From Comamonas sp. lk (GTDB lineage: Bacteria; Pseudomonadota; Gammaproteobacteria; Burkholderiales; Burkholderiaceae_C), in NCBI GenBank assembly GCA_945925985.1, contig CAMELV010000018.1, forward strand, positions 1 through 64,000: a stretch of DNA of 64,000 nt. Reading direction: 5' to 3'. How positions within the stretch are numbered: position 1 is the stretch's first letter; the number at the start of each line of letters is the position of its first letter. The notes beneath the pieces are model-generated. The model was given only the letters and a program-made list of their open reading frames with translations, searched no databases and was not told the origin of the DNA. A program made the translations under genes and the position numbers. Below are positions 7,628-17,527 of the stretch, piece after piece.

Positions 7628-9123
7628 CGTGCAGACCCCGACACAGCATCCAGACTGGCCCAGGCTTCCTCGGCCGACACGCCGGGCGGTGGCGTAAAGG
7701 CAATAAAGGCTTCTTCGCCCACGGCTTGTTGACCACCATAAGCGTCGGCTTTGGCCCGCTGCGCTGCTTTGGCCCGGTCGTCTTGCAACTGCGGGTCACA
7801 GATGGACAACAGCACTGGCATGAGGCGTCGCTCCATGGCGTCCCCTTGCGCAGTCCCGTGCAAATCGTGCAGTTCGTCAGGGTCGGCATGAAGGTCAAAG
7901 GTCTGGGTCGGCATGCCGACATGGACAATCATTTTGTCGTCGTGCTGACGCACCAAATAGGCCGCTGAGCGTGAACCTTGCGCATGGTATTCGGCAAACA
8001 ACGGGCGCTCCAGGTCGTCTTGGCCGTGGGCCGCCGGCCACAGTGACAAGCCAGGGAGGTCGGCATCCGCAGGCTCCAATTGAGCGCCCGCCATGTCAAT
8101 GAGGGTCGGAAACAAATCCACATGCGAGACCAGTTGCTCAGAGACATGACCGGCTTGAATGCCCGGTCCTGCCAGGATCAGTGGCACCCCGACCGCGCCC
8201 TCGAACAGCGAACGTTTGCCAAACAAGCCTTGCGCGCCAAACAATTCGCCATGGTCGCTGGTGTACATCATGCGGGTGTCGTCGAAGATCTGGAGCGACT
8301 TCATTTCTTGGAGCACGATACCGATCTGCTCGTCCATGTGCGTGATCAAACCAAAATAACTCGCGGCGATCCGTTGCAACACAGCCGGGTCGAGTTGGGG
8401 CGGCATGCCGTCAAGTTGGCGTGCGAACTCGACAGACGGATGAAAAGAATCACTCGCCATTTCAGGCGGTAGAGGCATGTCTTTCAGGGGGTACATGTCT
8501 AAGAAGCGCTTGGCCACGGTAAAGGGTGGGTGGGGGCTGATGTAAGACACGATGAGAACCGACGTTTTATTGTCTGTGGGTTGATGCTCGCGCAGCCAGG
8601 CCACGGCCTGCTCGGTAATTTGACGGTCATAGTCTTGGTAATGGGTATCACCCTCCTTGGACAGGTCGTCATACAAACCCATCATCACGCCGGGCTCTTT
8701 GGGTTTTTGTGCATCGAAGCCGCGCAACAGGCCCTTGAGAGCGCCTTTGCCTTCGTGCAGGTGCATGGGCAATATTTCTTTGGTGAAGCCGTTGTCGTCA
8801 TCGCTGCTGCGGTAGTGCAATTTGCCTATGGCGGTGACGTGGTGCCCTTGCTCGCGCAGGCGGTGCATCCAGCTGGGAATAGCGCCGTCATAGGCCATGA
8901 CATTGTCCCAATAGCTGGTCTGGTGCGGATAACGGCCGGTCGCCATGGCCGCACGGGCCGGGCAGCACAGCGGGCTGGTGCTGTAAGCGTTAGCAAAACG
9001 TGTACCGCGCTGGGCGATGGCGTCGATGTGCGGGGTTTGCACCACCGGGTGACCATAGCAGCCGACCACCGACCGGTTATGGTTGTCAGCGACGAAGATC
9101 ACAAGGCGTTGGGGTGCTGGCAT
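7624..9123 (-). CDS. Type I sulfatase (choline-sulfatase-like)
   Basis: About 499 aa from the chosen start (MPAPQR); the frame stays open upstream to 9189 but those codons show no family similarity. The formylglycine motif C-x-P-x-R is present as CCPAR followed by AAMATGRYPHQ, near residue 53. Metal-binding DHGE and the flanking TSDH phrase are present. It hydrolyses a sulfate ester, but the substrate is unknown. No signal peptide is visible, so it is likely cytoplasmic. It needs a formylglycine-generating enzyme, which is not in this window. It is first in a minus-strand operon with the PLP enzyme and divergent from a GntR regulator. Confidence 0.85.
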   Translation of the reverse strand: MPAPQRLVIFVADNHNRSVVGCYGHPVVQTPHIDAIAQRGTRFANAYSTSPLCCPARAAMATGRYPHQTSYWDNVMAYDGAIPSWMHRLREQGHHVTAIGKLHYRSSDDDNGFTKEILPMHLHEGKGALKGLLRGFDAQKPKEPGVMMGLYDDLSKEGDTHYQDYDRQITEQAVAWLREHQPTDNKTSVLIVSYISPHPPFTVAKRFLDMYPLKDMPLPPEMASDSFHPSVEFARQLDGMPPQLDPAVLQRIAASYFGLITHMDEQIGIVLQEMKSLQIFDDTRMMYTSDHGELFGAQGLFGKRSLFEGAVGVPLILAGPGIQAGHVSEQLVSHVDLFPTLIDMAGAQLEPADADLPGLSLWPAAHGQDDLERPLFAEYHAQGSRSAAYLVRQHDDKMIVHVGMPTQTFDLHADPDELHDLHGTAQGDAMERRLMPVLLSICDPQLQDDRAKAAQRAKADAYGGQQAVGEEAFIAFTPPPGVSAEEAWASLDAVSGSAR

Positions 9124-9158
9124 AGAGGACTTATTAAGATAGACGTTGACACAATTAT

Positions 9159-9172
9159 GCTGGTAAACCAGC
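9159..9172. promoter_or_regulatory. Palindrome GCTGGTAAACCAGC, candidate GntR operator
   Basis: Five-base arms GCTGG/CCAGC around TAAA lie in the spacer between the sulfatase and the gntR gene. The inner TGGT..ACCA resembles half-sites of HutC-type GntR regulators. It lies 36 nt upstream of the sulfatase start. Binding by the adjacent regulator is inference. Confidence 0.45.
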
Positions 9173-9187
9173 AAACCATCATATTTC

Positions 9188-9997
9188 ATGCGGCTCTATC
9201 ATGCGTGTTGTTCCACATCGCTTGCCCCAGTAAGCCCATTTCACGTGCCTTCCTCATCGCCTGCGGCGCAAAATAAGTCGCCGCTATACCACAGCATTGC
9301 CGGTGCCCTGCGGTCCTTGATTGCTTCTGGCGAGTTGAAGGCGGGCGCTCAATTGCCGACGATTGCCGCGTTGGCCCAGCGCTATCAGGTCGCGCCTGTC
9401 ACCGTGCGTGAGGCGTTTCGGTTGCTGACTCAGGAGGGCTTGATTCGTGCGCGCCGCGGCAGTGGCACATTTGTCAATGAGGCGCCGCCGCGGCTGACGT
9501 CACCTGTCACCGAGGCAGGGTGGCCCCAGTTGCCGCAGAACCTGCGCGAGCACCGAGGGCGAATCCTCGAAGCAGATGACGCCACGCCACCCTTGTTGCC
9601 ACATGAAGGCACGCCGGCGGCCGCGTACCGGCGGATGCGCCGCGTGCATCTGGATGAGCGATCTGAACCGTTTCGGGTGGTGGAGCTCTTTGTGGCCCGT
9701 CATTACTACGACCAAGCGCCCCGACGGTTCGACCAGGAGATGGCCTTGGTGGTGTTGGAGGAGTTGGACGCGGTACAACTGGTCGAAATGCGACAAAACT
9801 TTACCTTGACCATCGCCGATGCCGATGTGGCGGCGCATCTGGGTGTACGAGCTGGCGAGCCCTTGGGCCGGCTCCGTCGATCACTGGTTGATCCGCAGGG
9901 TGTGGTGGTGTACTTTTCGATTGCACTGATTCGTTCAGATCGGATTTCGCTGGCTTGGTCGATGCGGCGACCCGTGCCGGCAACCCCCCCCGCCTAA
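9188..9997 (+). CDS. GntR family regulator, HutC/UTRA type
   Basis: 269 aa from the ATG; a GTG at 9245 fits the family length better and would leave more room for a promoter. The winged helix-turn-helix (about residues 30-98) contains PTIAALAQRYQVAPVTVREA and ends with RRGSGTFV. The C-terminal part (about 125-260) fits the UTRA ligand-binding domain of the HutC subfamily. It is divergent from the sulfatase operon with a palindrome between them, so it probably controls that operon in response to a pathway metabolite. Confidence 0.8.
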   Translation: MRLYHACCSTSLAPVSPFHVPSSSPAAQNKSPLYHSIAGALRSLIASGELKAGAQLPTIAALAQRYQVAPVTVREAFRLLTQEGLIRARRGSGTFVNEAPPRLTSPVTEAGWPQLPQNLREHRGRILEADDATPPLLPHEGTPAAAYRRMRRVHLDERSEPFRVVELFVARHYYDQAPRRFDQEMALVVLEELDAVQLVEMRQNFTLTIADADVAAHLGVRAGEPLGRLRRSLVDPQGVVVYFSIALIRSDRISLAWSMRRPVPATPPA

Positions 9998-10012
9998 GCC
10001 TTGTCGCTGGCC

Positions 10013-10924
10013 TTAGAGGCCTTTGAGCGTGCCCAGCGCAAACGGCAGGCTCAGCATGCCCAGCAGGGTGGACAAAGTGACCAAGCCCGCCACGTAGGCG
10101 CCGTCGTAACCCATGCGCGCGGCCAGCACGTAGGCGCTGGGGGCGGTGGGCAGGGCCGAAAAAGCCAGCAGCACGGTGGTTTGAACCGGGTCCAGGCCAA
10201 ACAGCCGAGCCATACCGAAAGCGGTGATGGGCAGCAGCAGGTGCCGGATGGTCAGCAGGGTTACGGCCAATGATTTAGCCCGACCCAGCGCGCCGAACTG
10301 CATGCCGGCGCCGGCGGCCATCAGTCCCAGCGGCAGCGACGATTCGCCAATGCGGCTGATGGTTGGCTCCAGCCAGCCCGGAATACTCAGCCCCAGAAAA
10401 TTGGCCAACAGGCCACTGGCGGTACCGATGATCAGTGGATTGCGCAGCAGTGCCGCGCCAAAGCTGCGCTCACCCTGACGCGCCATGGGCCAAACTGCGG
10501 CCACGTTGAACAGCGGCACACAGACGCCGATCAGCACCGCGATCAGCAGCAGGCCCTGGGGTCCGGCCAGTCGCTCGGCCAGTGCCAGACCAATGAAGGA
10601 GTTGAATCGAAACGCCACCTGGGTGCTGGCGGCGTGGTCCCGCGCGGGCACGTGTCGCCCGAGCCAGGGCCAATAGGGCAGCGAGTAGGCCAGACCAATG
10701 CCGATCAAGCCGACCGCCCAGCCAGCACCAATCAAGCCCGAGGTCGAGCCGATGTCCAGCGGGCTCTTCACGATCGATTGGAACAGCAGCACCGGGAAAA
10801 ACAAAAAATAGACCAGCGTCTCAACCTGTTTCCACACGGGTCGGTCCAGCGGGGTGTAGCGGCACACCAGGTAACCGCACAGGATCAGGGAGAAATCGGA
10901 AAGGAGCAACTCGGCAAAATTCAC
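10013..10924 (-). CDS. AEC family (auxin efflux carrier-like) transporter
   Basis: 303 aa with about ten hydrophobic segments in the 5+5 arrangement of the AEC/BASS-like fold. LVYFLFFPVLLFQSI near the N-terminus and FSALPTAPSAYVLAARMG near the C-terminus are typical. Bacterial members export small organic acids such as malate or malonate; this substrate is unknown. GTG start. Its 3' end faces that of the gntR gene, 16 bases away, and it is divergent from the Bug receptor downstream. Confidence 0.8.
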   Translation of the reverse strand: MNFAELLLSDFSLILCGYLVCRYTPLDRPVWKQVETLVYFLFFPVLLFQSIVKSPLDIGSTSGLIGAGWAVGLIGIGLAYSLPYWPWLGRHVPARDHAASTQVAFRFNSFIGLALAERLAGPQGLLLIAVLIGVCVPLFNVAAVWPMARQGERSFGAALLRNPLIIGTASGLLANFLGLSIPGWLEPTISRIGESSLPLGLMAAGAGMQFGALGRAKSLAVTLLTIRHLLLPITAFGMARLFGLDPVQTTVLLAFSALPTAPSAYVLAARMGYDGAYVAGLVTLSTLLGMLSLPFALGTLKGL

Positions 10925-11058
10925 CCGCGGAGAATAGCAGTGATTAAGGCCTCGGTCGCGGGTTTGCCCTTACGTGGAAGTCCTCGCTAGTCGGTCTGCG
11001 ACCCGGATAATAATGACGCTGAACGCGTTTTGCTTTTGTTTTTCAGGAGATTACCCTC

Positions 11059-12024
11059 ATGACTCACCATCGAACCCTTGTGGCCTGTTGTCTTTTTGCT
11101 CTTGCTGGCACCGCGCTGGCCCAGGGCTATCCCACTCGGGTGGTCAAGTTGCAGGTCCCGTTCGCGCCGGGCGGCACCACCGATATCGTGGCCCGCGTGA
11201 TCTCTGAGCCCCTGGGAAAGGCGCTCGGGCAAAACGTGATCATCGAGAACAAAGCCGGCGGCGGCGGCGTGGTCGGCGCCAATGAGACCGCCAAGGCAGT
11301 GCCCGATGGTTACTCGCTGGGCATGGCCACAGTCTCCACCACAGCGGCTAATCCGGCCATCAATCCCAAGATGCCTTATGACGCAGCAACTGATTTCACG
11401 CCGGTGATCAATATCGCCGCCACACCCAACGTGATCGCCGTACACCCCAGTTTCCCGGCCAAGATCTACAAGGACTTTGTAGAGGTGCTGAAAAAATCGC
11501 CAGACCGTTATTCCTATTCCTCTTCGGGCACGGGTGGCATCGGCCATTTGCAGACCGAACTGTGGAAAGGCCTGCAAGGCGTATCGGTCACGCACATCCC
11601 CTACTCGGGTGCCGGCCCGGCGCTGCGCGACACCGTGGGCGGTCAGGTGCAAATCATTTTTGACAACGTGCCGTCTGCCTTGCCGCACATCCTGGGCGGC
11701 CGTTTGATCGCGCTGGCCGTGGCGGCGCCGCAGCGGCTTGCAGCACTGCCTGACGTCCCCACCTTCAAAGAACTTGGCCTGGAACCTGTGAACCGCATGG
11801 CGTACTACGGCATTGTTGGCCCGAAAGGCATGCCGCGTGACATTGTTGACAAAATTAACGCCGCCACCCGCAAGGCCTTGGAAGACCCGGCCGTGCGCAA
11901 GCGCATTGAGGACACCGGTTCGGTGGTGCTGGGCAACACGCCCGAGCAGTTTGCGCAGCAGATGAAAGATGAACTGGCTGTTTACAAAAAGGTGGTTGAG
12001 ACCGCCAAGCTCAAGCTCGAGTGA
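11059..12024 (+). CDS. Bug family tripartite tricarboxylate receptor protein
   Basis: 321 aa. A signal peptide ends at about ALAQG (residues 20-22), followed by the Bug/TctC fold with PFAPGGTTDIVARV and the ligand-site phrase PDGYSLGMATVST. Such periplasmic receptors feed carboxylates to TctAB permeases or act as sensors. No tctA/tctB gene lies in this window. It overlaps xerD by four bases, an odd pairing that suggests co-transcription without shared function. Confidence 0.85.
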   Translation: MTHHRTLVACCLFALAGTALAQGYPTRVVKLQVPFAPGGTTDIVARVISEPLGKALGQNVIIENKAGGGGVVGANETAKAVPDGYSLGMATVSTTAANPAINPKMPYDAATDFTPVINIAATPNVIAVHPSFPAKIYKDFVEVLKKSPDRYSYSSSGTGGIGHLQTELWKGLQGVSVTHIPYSGAGPALRDTVGGQVQIIFDNVPSALPHILGGRLIALAVAAPQRLAALPDVPTFKELGLEPVNRMAYYGIVGPKGMPRDIVDKINAATRKALEDPAVRKRIEDTGSVVLGNTPEQFAQQMKDELAVYKKVVETAKLKLE

Positions 12025-12920
12025 GCACCGACGCGCCAATCGACGACTTCATTGACGCGCTATGGCTGGAGGAAGGCCTGGCGCGCAACACGCTGGCAGC
12101 GTATCGGCGCGACTTGACGCTCTACGTCAGCTGGCTCACCAGCCAGGGCGGGGCGCTGCAGGCCAGCACCGAGAGCGACCTCAATGCTTACTTTGCCGCC
12201 AGTCACGCCGCCACCAAGGCCAGCACGGCCAACCGGCGTCTGACCGTTTTCAAGCGCTATTTCCGCTGGGCTCTGCGCGAGCGGCTGATCACGTCTGACC
12301 CAACCCTCAAGCTGCAGGCCGCCCGCCAAGCCCTGCGAGTGCCCAAGACCCTGACCGAACCTCAGGTTGAAGCCCTGCTGGCCGCCCCCGACCTTGGCGG
12401 TGCTCTGGGCGTGCGCGACCGCACCATGCTGGAGCTGATGTACGCCAGCGGGTTGCGGGTCAGTGAGTTGGTCACGCTGAAGGTACTGAACCTCAGTCTG
12501 GCGGACAACGTGCTGCGCGTACTGGGCAAGGGCAACAAAGAGCGCTTGGTGCCATTTGGTGAGGTCGCCAGCCTGTGGCTCACCCGCTACCTCAAGGTTG
12601 CCCGGCCGGAACTACTGGCCGGCCAGTCGACGCAGGACTTGTTTGTCAGCACGCGTGGCGCCAACGCCGGCAGCGCTATGAGCCGGGTGATGTTCTGGAT
12701 GATTGTCAAAAAGTACGCACGCCAGGCAGGTATTACCGCGCCGCTGTCACCGCACACGCTGCGTCACGCTTTTGCCACCCACCTGCTCAACCACGGCGCT
12801 GATTTGCGGGCGGTGCAGATGCTGCTGGGCCATGCTGATATATCCACCACCACCATTTACACGCACGTGGCCCGCGAGCGGCTTAAGACCTTACACGCCC
12901 AGCATCACCCGCGCGGCTAG
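12021..12920 (+). CDS. xerD: Tyrosine recombinase XerD
   Basis: 299 aa, the usual XerC/XerD length. The N-terminal SAM-like core-binding domain (1-95) precedes the catalytic domain. Catalytic residues are visible: Arg in SGLRVSEL, the H-x-x-R box in SPHTLRHAFATH, the late His in LLGHADIS and Tyr in TTTIYTHV. With a partner Xer protein it resolves chromosome dimers at dif. GTG start inside the stop of the Bug receptor gene. Confidence 0.9.
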   Translation: MSTDAPIDDFIDALWLEEGLARNTLAAYRRDLTLYVSWLTSQGGALQASTESDLNAYFAASHAATKASTANRRLTVFKRYFRWALRERLITSDPTLKLQAARQALRVPKTLTEPQVEALLAAPDLGGALGVRDRTMLELMYASGLRVSELVTLKVLNLSLADNVLRVLGKGNKERLVPFGEVASLWLTRYLKVARPELLAGQSTQDLFVSTRGANAGSAMSRVMFWMIVKKYARQAGITAPLSPHTLRHAFATHLLNHGADLRAVQMLLGHADISTTTIYTHVARERLKTLHAQHHPRG

Positions 12921-12935
12921 TGCGGCTAGTGCGGC

Positions 12936-13733
12936 TCAACTGCCCAGCAGCGCCAGTTCGGCTTCGTCAAAGCCGGCGGCCCGGCGCGCTGGCAGGTTGA
13001 AAGGCCCCTTGAGCTTTTGGGCGCCGTGCTGCGCGGCCAGTGTGGCAAAGGTGCTGATCGGGTCCAGGTTTTGGGCTGAGCACAGGTACCGGTACCAATG
13101 GTTGCCGACCGCCACATGGCCGATTTCGTCGTGCAGGATGATGTCCAGGATGGCTGCGCCGCGATGGTCGCCCACCGAGACCAGGCGGTTGCGAATCGCG
13201 GGTGAGGCGTCCAGGCCTCGCGCCTCCAGCGTGCGCGGCACCAGCGCCAGCCGGGCCAGTAGGCTGCCGCGTGTTTTCTCTGCCATTTCCCACAGACCGT
13301 TGTGGGCCGGGAAGTCGCCATATTCAAAGCCCAAGGTCAGCAGGTGCTCGCGCAGCAGTTCGAAATGCAGCGCCTCCTCCCGCGCCACCTGCAGCCAATC
13401 ACGGTAAAAACGCTCGGGCATGCCGGCAAAGCGCCAGCTCACATCCAGCGCCAGATTGATCGCGTTGGCCTCGATGTGCGCCAGCGCATGGATCAGCGCC
13501 CCCAGGCCCTCGCGCGTGCCTGGGGCGCGCGGCTTCAGTTGCTGGGGCGGTACCAACAATGGGCGATCAGGGCGCCCGGGCAGGCCCGGAACGCCGGCGA
13601 TGGTGTCAGCCGGCAGCACCAGCAAATTGTCTAACTCGAGCTGGCGCACCCTGCTCGCTTTCTCTGCTGGGTGGTCGATCCGCAGCAACTGTTGCGCGAT
13701 GTGCCGCGCCGAGTTTGTCATGTCAGGCGGCAT
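12936..13733 (-). CDS. DUF455 ferritin-like domain protein
   Basis: About 265 aa from the MPPDM start. It has the all-helical ferritin-like fold with EANAINLALD and REEALHFELL, which supply metal-ligand Glu/His residues, and a third cluster at LHDEIGHVAVGNHWY. Together they form a likely di-metal site. The family occurs across Burkholderiales, often near the gamma-carbonic anhydrase-like gene as here, and has no firm biochemical role. The open frame extends to 13787 and would overlap the divergent gene; the shorter start avoids this. Confidence 0.75.
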   Translation of the reverse strand: MPPDMTNSARHIAQQLLRIDHPAEKASRVRQLELDNLLVLPADTIAGVPGLPGRPDRPLLVPPQQLKPRAPGTREGLGALIHALAHIEANAINLALDVSWRFAGMPERFYRDWLQVAREEALHFELLREHLLTLGFEYGDFPAHNGLWEMAEKTRGSLLARLALVPRTLEARGLDASPAIRNRLVSVGDHRGAAILDIILHDEIGHVAVGNHWYRYLCSAQNLDPISTFATLAAQHGAQKLKGPFNLPARRAAGFDEAELALLGS

Positions 13734-13785
13734 GGGGTGTGTGCATCCGTACAATTCTACGGAACGCAGCAACAGGAAATGTGTC

Positions 13786-14310
13786 ATGGCAATTTACGAA
13801 CTCGACGGCATCGCTCCCCAGCTTGCCGAGTCGGCCTGGGTCGCTGACACTGCGCAGGTCATCGGCAATGTCGCCTTGGCCGCCGACACCAGCATCTGGT
13901 TTGGCGCGGTGCTGCGTGGCGACACCGAGACCATCCGCGTCGGACGCGGCAGCAATATTCAAGACCTGAGTGTGCTGCATGCCGATGTGGGCAGCCCACT
14001 GACCGTGGGCGAAAACGTGACAGTGGGGCACCAGGTAATGCTGCACGGTTGCACCATTGGCGACGGCTCCTTGATCGGTATTGGCGCCGTGGTTCTAAAT
14101 GGCGCCGTGATTGGCAAGGGCTGCCTGGTCGGCGCGGGTTCGCTGGTGACCGAGGGCAAGGTCTTCCCTGATGGCTCGATGATCCTGGGCAGCCCGGCCA
14201 AAGTGGTGCGCCAGCTCAGCCCCGAGCAACTCGAGGGCTTACGCATGAGCGCCAGTCACTATGTCGACAACGCCCAGCGTTTTCGAACCGGTCTGAAGAA
14301 ACTGGGCTGA
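13786..14310 (+). CDS. Gamma-carbonic anhydrase-like left-handed beta-helix protein
   Basis: 174 aa from ATG 13786, preceded by AGGAAA; the frame is open further upstream only as a shadow of DUF455. The sequence is built of hexapeptide repeats (VIGNVA, VGENVTVGHQ, IGDGSLIGIGA). His residues in HADVG, GHQVMLHG match the three zinc ligands of the gamma class. This is the YrdA/PaaY group, whose members are trimers with weak or unproven carbonic anhydrase activity. Six bases separate it from hslO. Confidence 0.85.
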   Translation: MAIYELDGIAPQLAESAWVADTAQVIGNVALAADTSIWFGAVLRGDTETIRVGRGSNIQDLSVLHADVGSPLTVGENVTVGHQVMLHGCTIGDGSLIGIGAVVLNGAVIGKGCLVGAGSLVTEGKVFPDGSMILGSPAKVVRQLSPEQLEGLRMSASHYVDNAQRFRTGLKKLG

Positions 14311-14316
14311 CCCAAA

Positions 14317-15306
14317 GTGTCTGAACTGCATAAATTTTTGTTTGAAGGCCTGCCAGTCCGCGGCATGCTGGTGCGTGTCACCGATGGCTGGACCGAGGTC
14401 CTGCGTCGGCGTGAGGCGGGCAGCCCCGCCGGGCCTTACCCGGTTCCGGTGCAACATTTGCTGGGCGAAATGGTGGCGGCCGCCTGCCTGATGCAAGCCA
14501 ATATCAAGTTCAATGGCGCGCTGATTTTGCAAATTTTCGGCGACGGCCCTGTGAAGCTGGCCGTGGCCGAGGTTCAGCCTGATCTGGCCCTGCGTGCCAC
14601 CGCCACGGTCACTGCTGAAGTCTCGCCCGGGGCCAGCCTGAGTGCCATGGTGAATGTCAACAACCAGGGAAAATGTGCCATCACGCTGGACCCCAAAGAC
14701 CGTTTTCCGGGCCAGCAGCCCTACCAGGGTGTGGTGCCTTTGTTTGGCGACCGGCGAGAGAAACTGGAGCAACTGAGTGAGGTGCTGGAGCACTACATGC
14801 TGCAAAGCGAGCAGCTCGACACCCGGTTGGTGCTGGCGGCCGATGGTGAGGTGGCTGCTGGTTTGCTGATTCAGCGCCTGCCCATGGAAGGGGTCGGCAA
14901 TTTGGCCGGGCGATCGGCGCGTCAAGCAGACGAGGACGAGATTGGACTCAACGAGCATTACAACCGGATCGCGCTGCTGGCCTCCAGCCTGAAGCGCGAG
15001 GAATTGTTGACCCTCGATGCCCAAACCATCCTGCGCCGTCTTTTCTGGGAAGAGGACCTGCGCCTGTTTCCGGCCGTCACCGGCGAGGCTGCGCCACACT
15101 TCGCCTGCACCTGCAGCCGGGAGCGCGTGGGGCAGATGATCGTGGGTTTGGGACGCGACGAGGTGGAGAGCATCCTGGCCGAGCGCAGCGACGTGGAGGT
15201 TGGATGCGAATTCTGTGGCTTGCAGTACCGTTTTGACCCGGTCGACGTGGCGGGTCTGTTCCTCGGCCATGGCGCCTTGCCGCCAGCAGAGGCTGGGATT
15301 CAGTAA
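14317..15306 (+). CDS. hslO: Hsp33 redox-regulated chaperone
   Basis: 329 aa with a GTG start. The substrate-binding core occupies residues 1-240. The C-terminal redox switch shows the four zinc cysteines as CTCSRE and CEFCG (C-x-C...C-x-x-C). Oxidative stress with heat releases zinc and activates holdase function in the cytoplasm. It is six bases downstream of the carbonic anhydrase-like gene, probably in one transcript. Confidence 0.92.
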   Translation: MSELHKFLFEGLPVRGMLVRVTDGWTEVLRRREAGSPAGPYPVPVQHLLGEMVAAACLMQANIKFNGALILQIFGDGPVKLAVAEVQPDLALRATATVTAEVSPGASLSAMVNVNNQGKCAITLDPKDRFPGQQPYQGVVPLFGDRREKLEQLSEVLEHYMLQSEQLDTRLVLAADGEVAAGLLIQRLPMEGVGNLAGRSARQADEDEIGLNEHYNRIALLASSLKREELLTLDAQTILRRLFWEEDLRLFPAVTGEAAPHFACTCSRERVGQMIVGLGRDEVESILAERSDVEVGCEFCGLQYRFDPVDVAGLFLGHGALPPAEAGIQ

Positions 15307-15836
15307 GAGGCCAAGTTGCCGGCATTGCCTTGGATCAGGGCCAAGGCAGCTGCCGTTCGCGCCGCACCCTGGCCGCTGACGACGCCATAGGGCAGGGCGT
15401 GCTGATGCAGTACCTCGCGCAGGCGGGCATCAACCGCCCGCTGCGCTTGCGCCCCGTCCCGCTGCAGGCCGTCAGGCACCCAGGGCAGATCCGGGCTGGT
15501 CAGTAGGGTGAGTTCAAAGCAGGTGTGATGCGCCAGCGCGAATGGGTACAGCGAGACGTCTTTAAACAGCAGATCGCTGTAGACCGCTGTCATCAAGGGG
15601 GTGGTGTCGACCAGCAGCCAGGCGACCGCAGCAGACGTTTCAACCCGACCCGCCTGCGTCATTGCAATGGCGTTTTGTTCGTGTGCATGGGGGGTACGGC
15701 CGTTTTGCCGGCACCAGTCGCGCAGTGCCTCCGGCACCCATTCTGCCCGACCGCCACAACCGTCAAGTGCGGTGGTCAGGGCTTGCGCCAGGGTGGTCTT
15801 GCCCGTGCATTCTGCCCCCAGGATGGCGATCTTCAC
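15300..15836 (-). CDS. NadR-like P-loop ATPase/kinase
   Basis: 178 aa. A Walker A motif is present at the N-terminus (GAECTGKTT). The length and the pattern after it (EALRDWCRQNGRTP, LLVDTTPLMTAVY) match the AAA_28/NadR-type nucleoside kinase group. In NadR this domain phosphorylates nicotinamide riboside. Here it stands alone without a nucleotidyltransferase domain, so the substrate is open. Its 3' end overlaps the 3' end of hslO by seven bases. Confidence 0.7.
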   Translation of the reverse strand: MKIAILGAECTGKTTLAQALTTALDGCGGRAEWVPEALRDWCRQNGRTPHAHEQNAIAMTQAGRVETSAAVAWLLVDTTPLMTAVYSDLLFKDVSLYPFALAHHTCFELTLLTSPDLPWVPDGLQRDGAQAQRAVDARLREVLHQHALPYGVVSGQGAARTAAALALIQGNAGNLASY

Positions 15837-15856
15837 GGTGTGTGCTGGCTTGGCTG

Positions 15857-16132
15857 TCAGCGGGCGATCTGCACGTAAATCTCGTTGGCTTTGACCATGC
15901 CGAGTTCAAAGCGCGCTTTTTCTTCGACCATGTCCAGGCCTTCCTTGAGGTCCCGCACTTCGGCCGCCAAGCGACTGTTGGTCAGCTGGGCCTGTTGGTT
16001 CTTTTGCTGTTGTACCTTGAGCTGGTCGGACAAGCGTGCCACATTGGGCAGGCTGCCACGGCCGAACCACAGCTGCGCGTGCAGGATCACGAGCAGGCTG
16101 ATCAGGGCGGCCGGGACAGCGCGGTGGCCCAT
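15857..16132 (-). CDS. ftsB: Cell division protein FtsB
   Basis: 91 aa: a short cytoplasmic N-terminus, one membrane segment at about 8-23, then a coiled coil (about 30-70). The end EKARFELGMVKANEIYVQI is typical of FtsB. It joins FtsL and FtsQ in the divisome. It lies just downstream of eno with a six-base gap, the usual arrangement in proteobacteria. Confidence 0.88.
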   Translation of the reverse strand: MGHRAVPAALISLLVILHAQLWFGRGSLPNVARLSDQLKVQQQKNQQAQLTNSRLAAEVRDLKEGLDMVEEKARFELGMVKANEIYVQIAR

Positions 16133-16138
16133 CGGGTC

Positions 16139-17431
<1,293 letters not shown>

Positions 17432-17483
17432 TCAAAACAAAAAAGCAAAAAAATCAGATCGCAAGCGAGGGTCAGTTACTTTC

Positions 17484-17504
17484 GGCGGCCTCCACCGGGC
17501 CGCC
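17484..17504. other. GC-rich hairpin between kdsA and eno
   Basis: GGCGGCC and GGCCGCC form a perfect 7-bp stem with a 7-base loop. No U-tract follows on the minus strand, so it is not a convincing intrinsic terminator. It may slow, process or protect the kdsA-eno transcript. Confidence 0.35.
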
Positions 17505-17527
17505 CCTGATCCACACACTGTGCATGG

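Noticed and set aside
12905-12937. Short direct repeat GCGGCTAGT after xerD as an attachment site
   Set aside because: Only two to three units of nine to ten bases, with no partner copy or mobile genes nearby.
17484-17504. Intrinsic terminator between kdsA and eno
   Set aside because: The stem is good, but no run of U follows on the transcribed minus strand.
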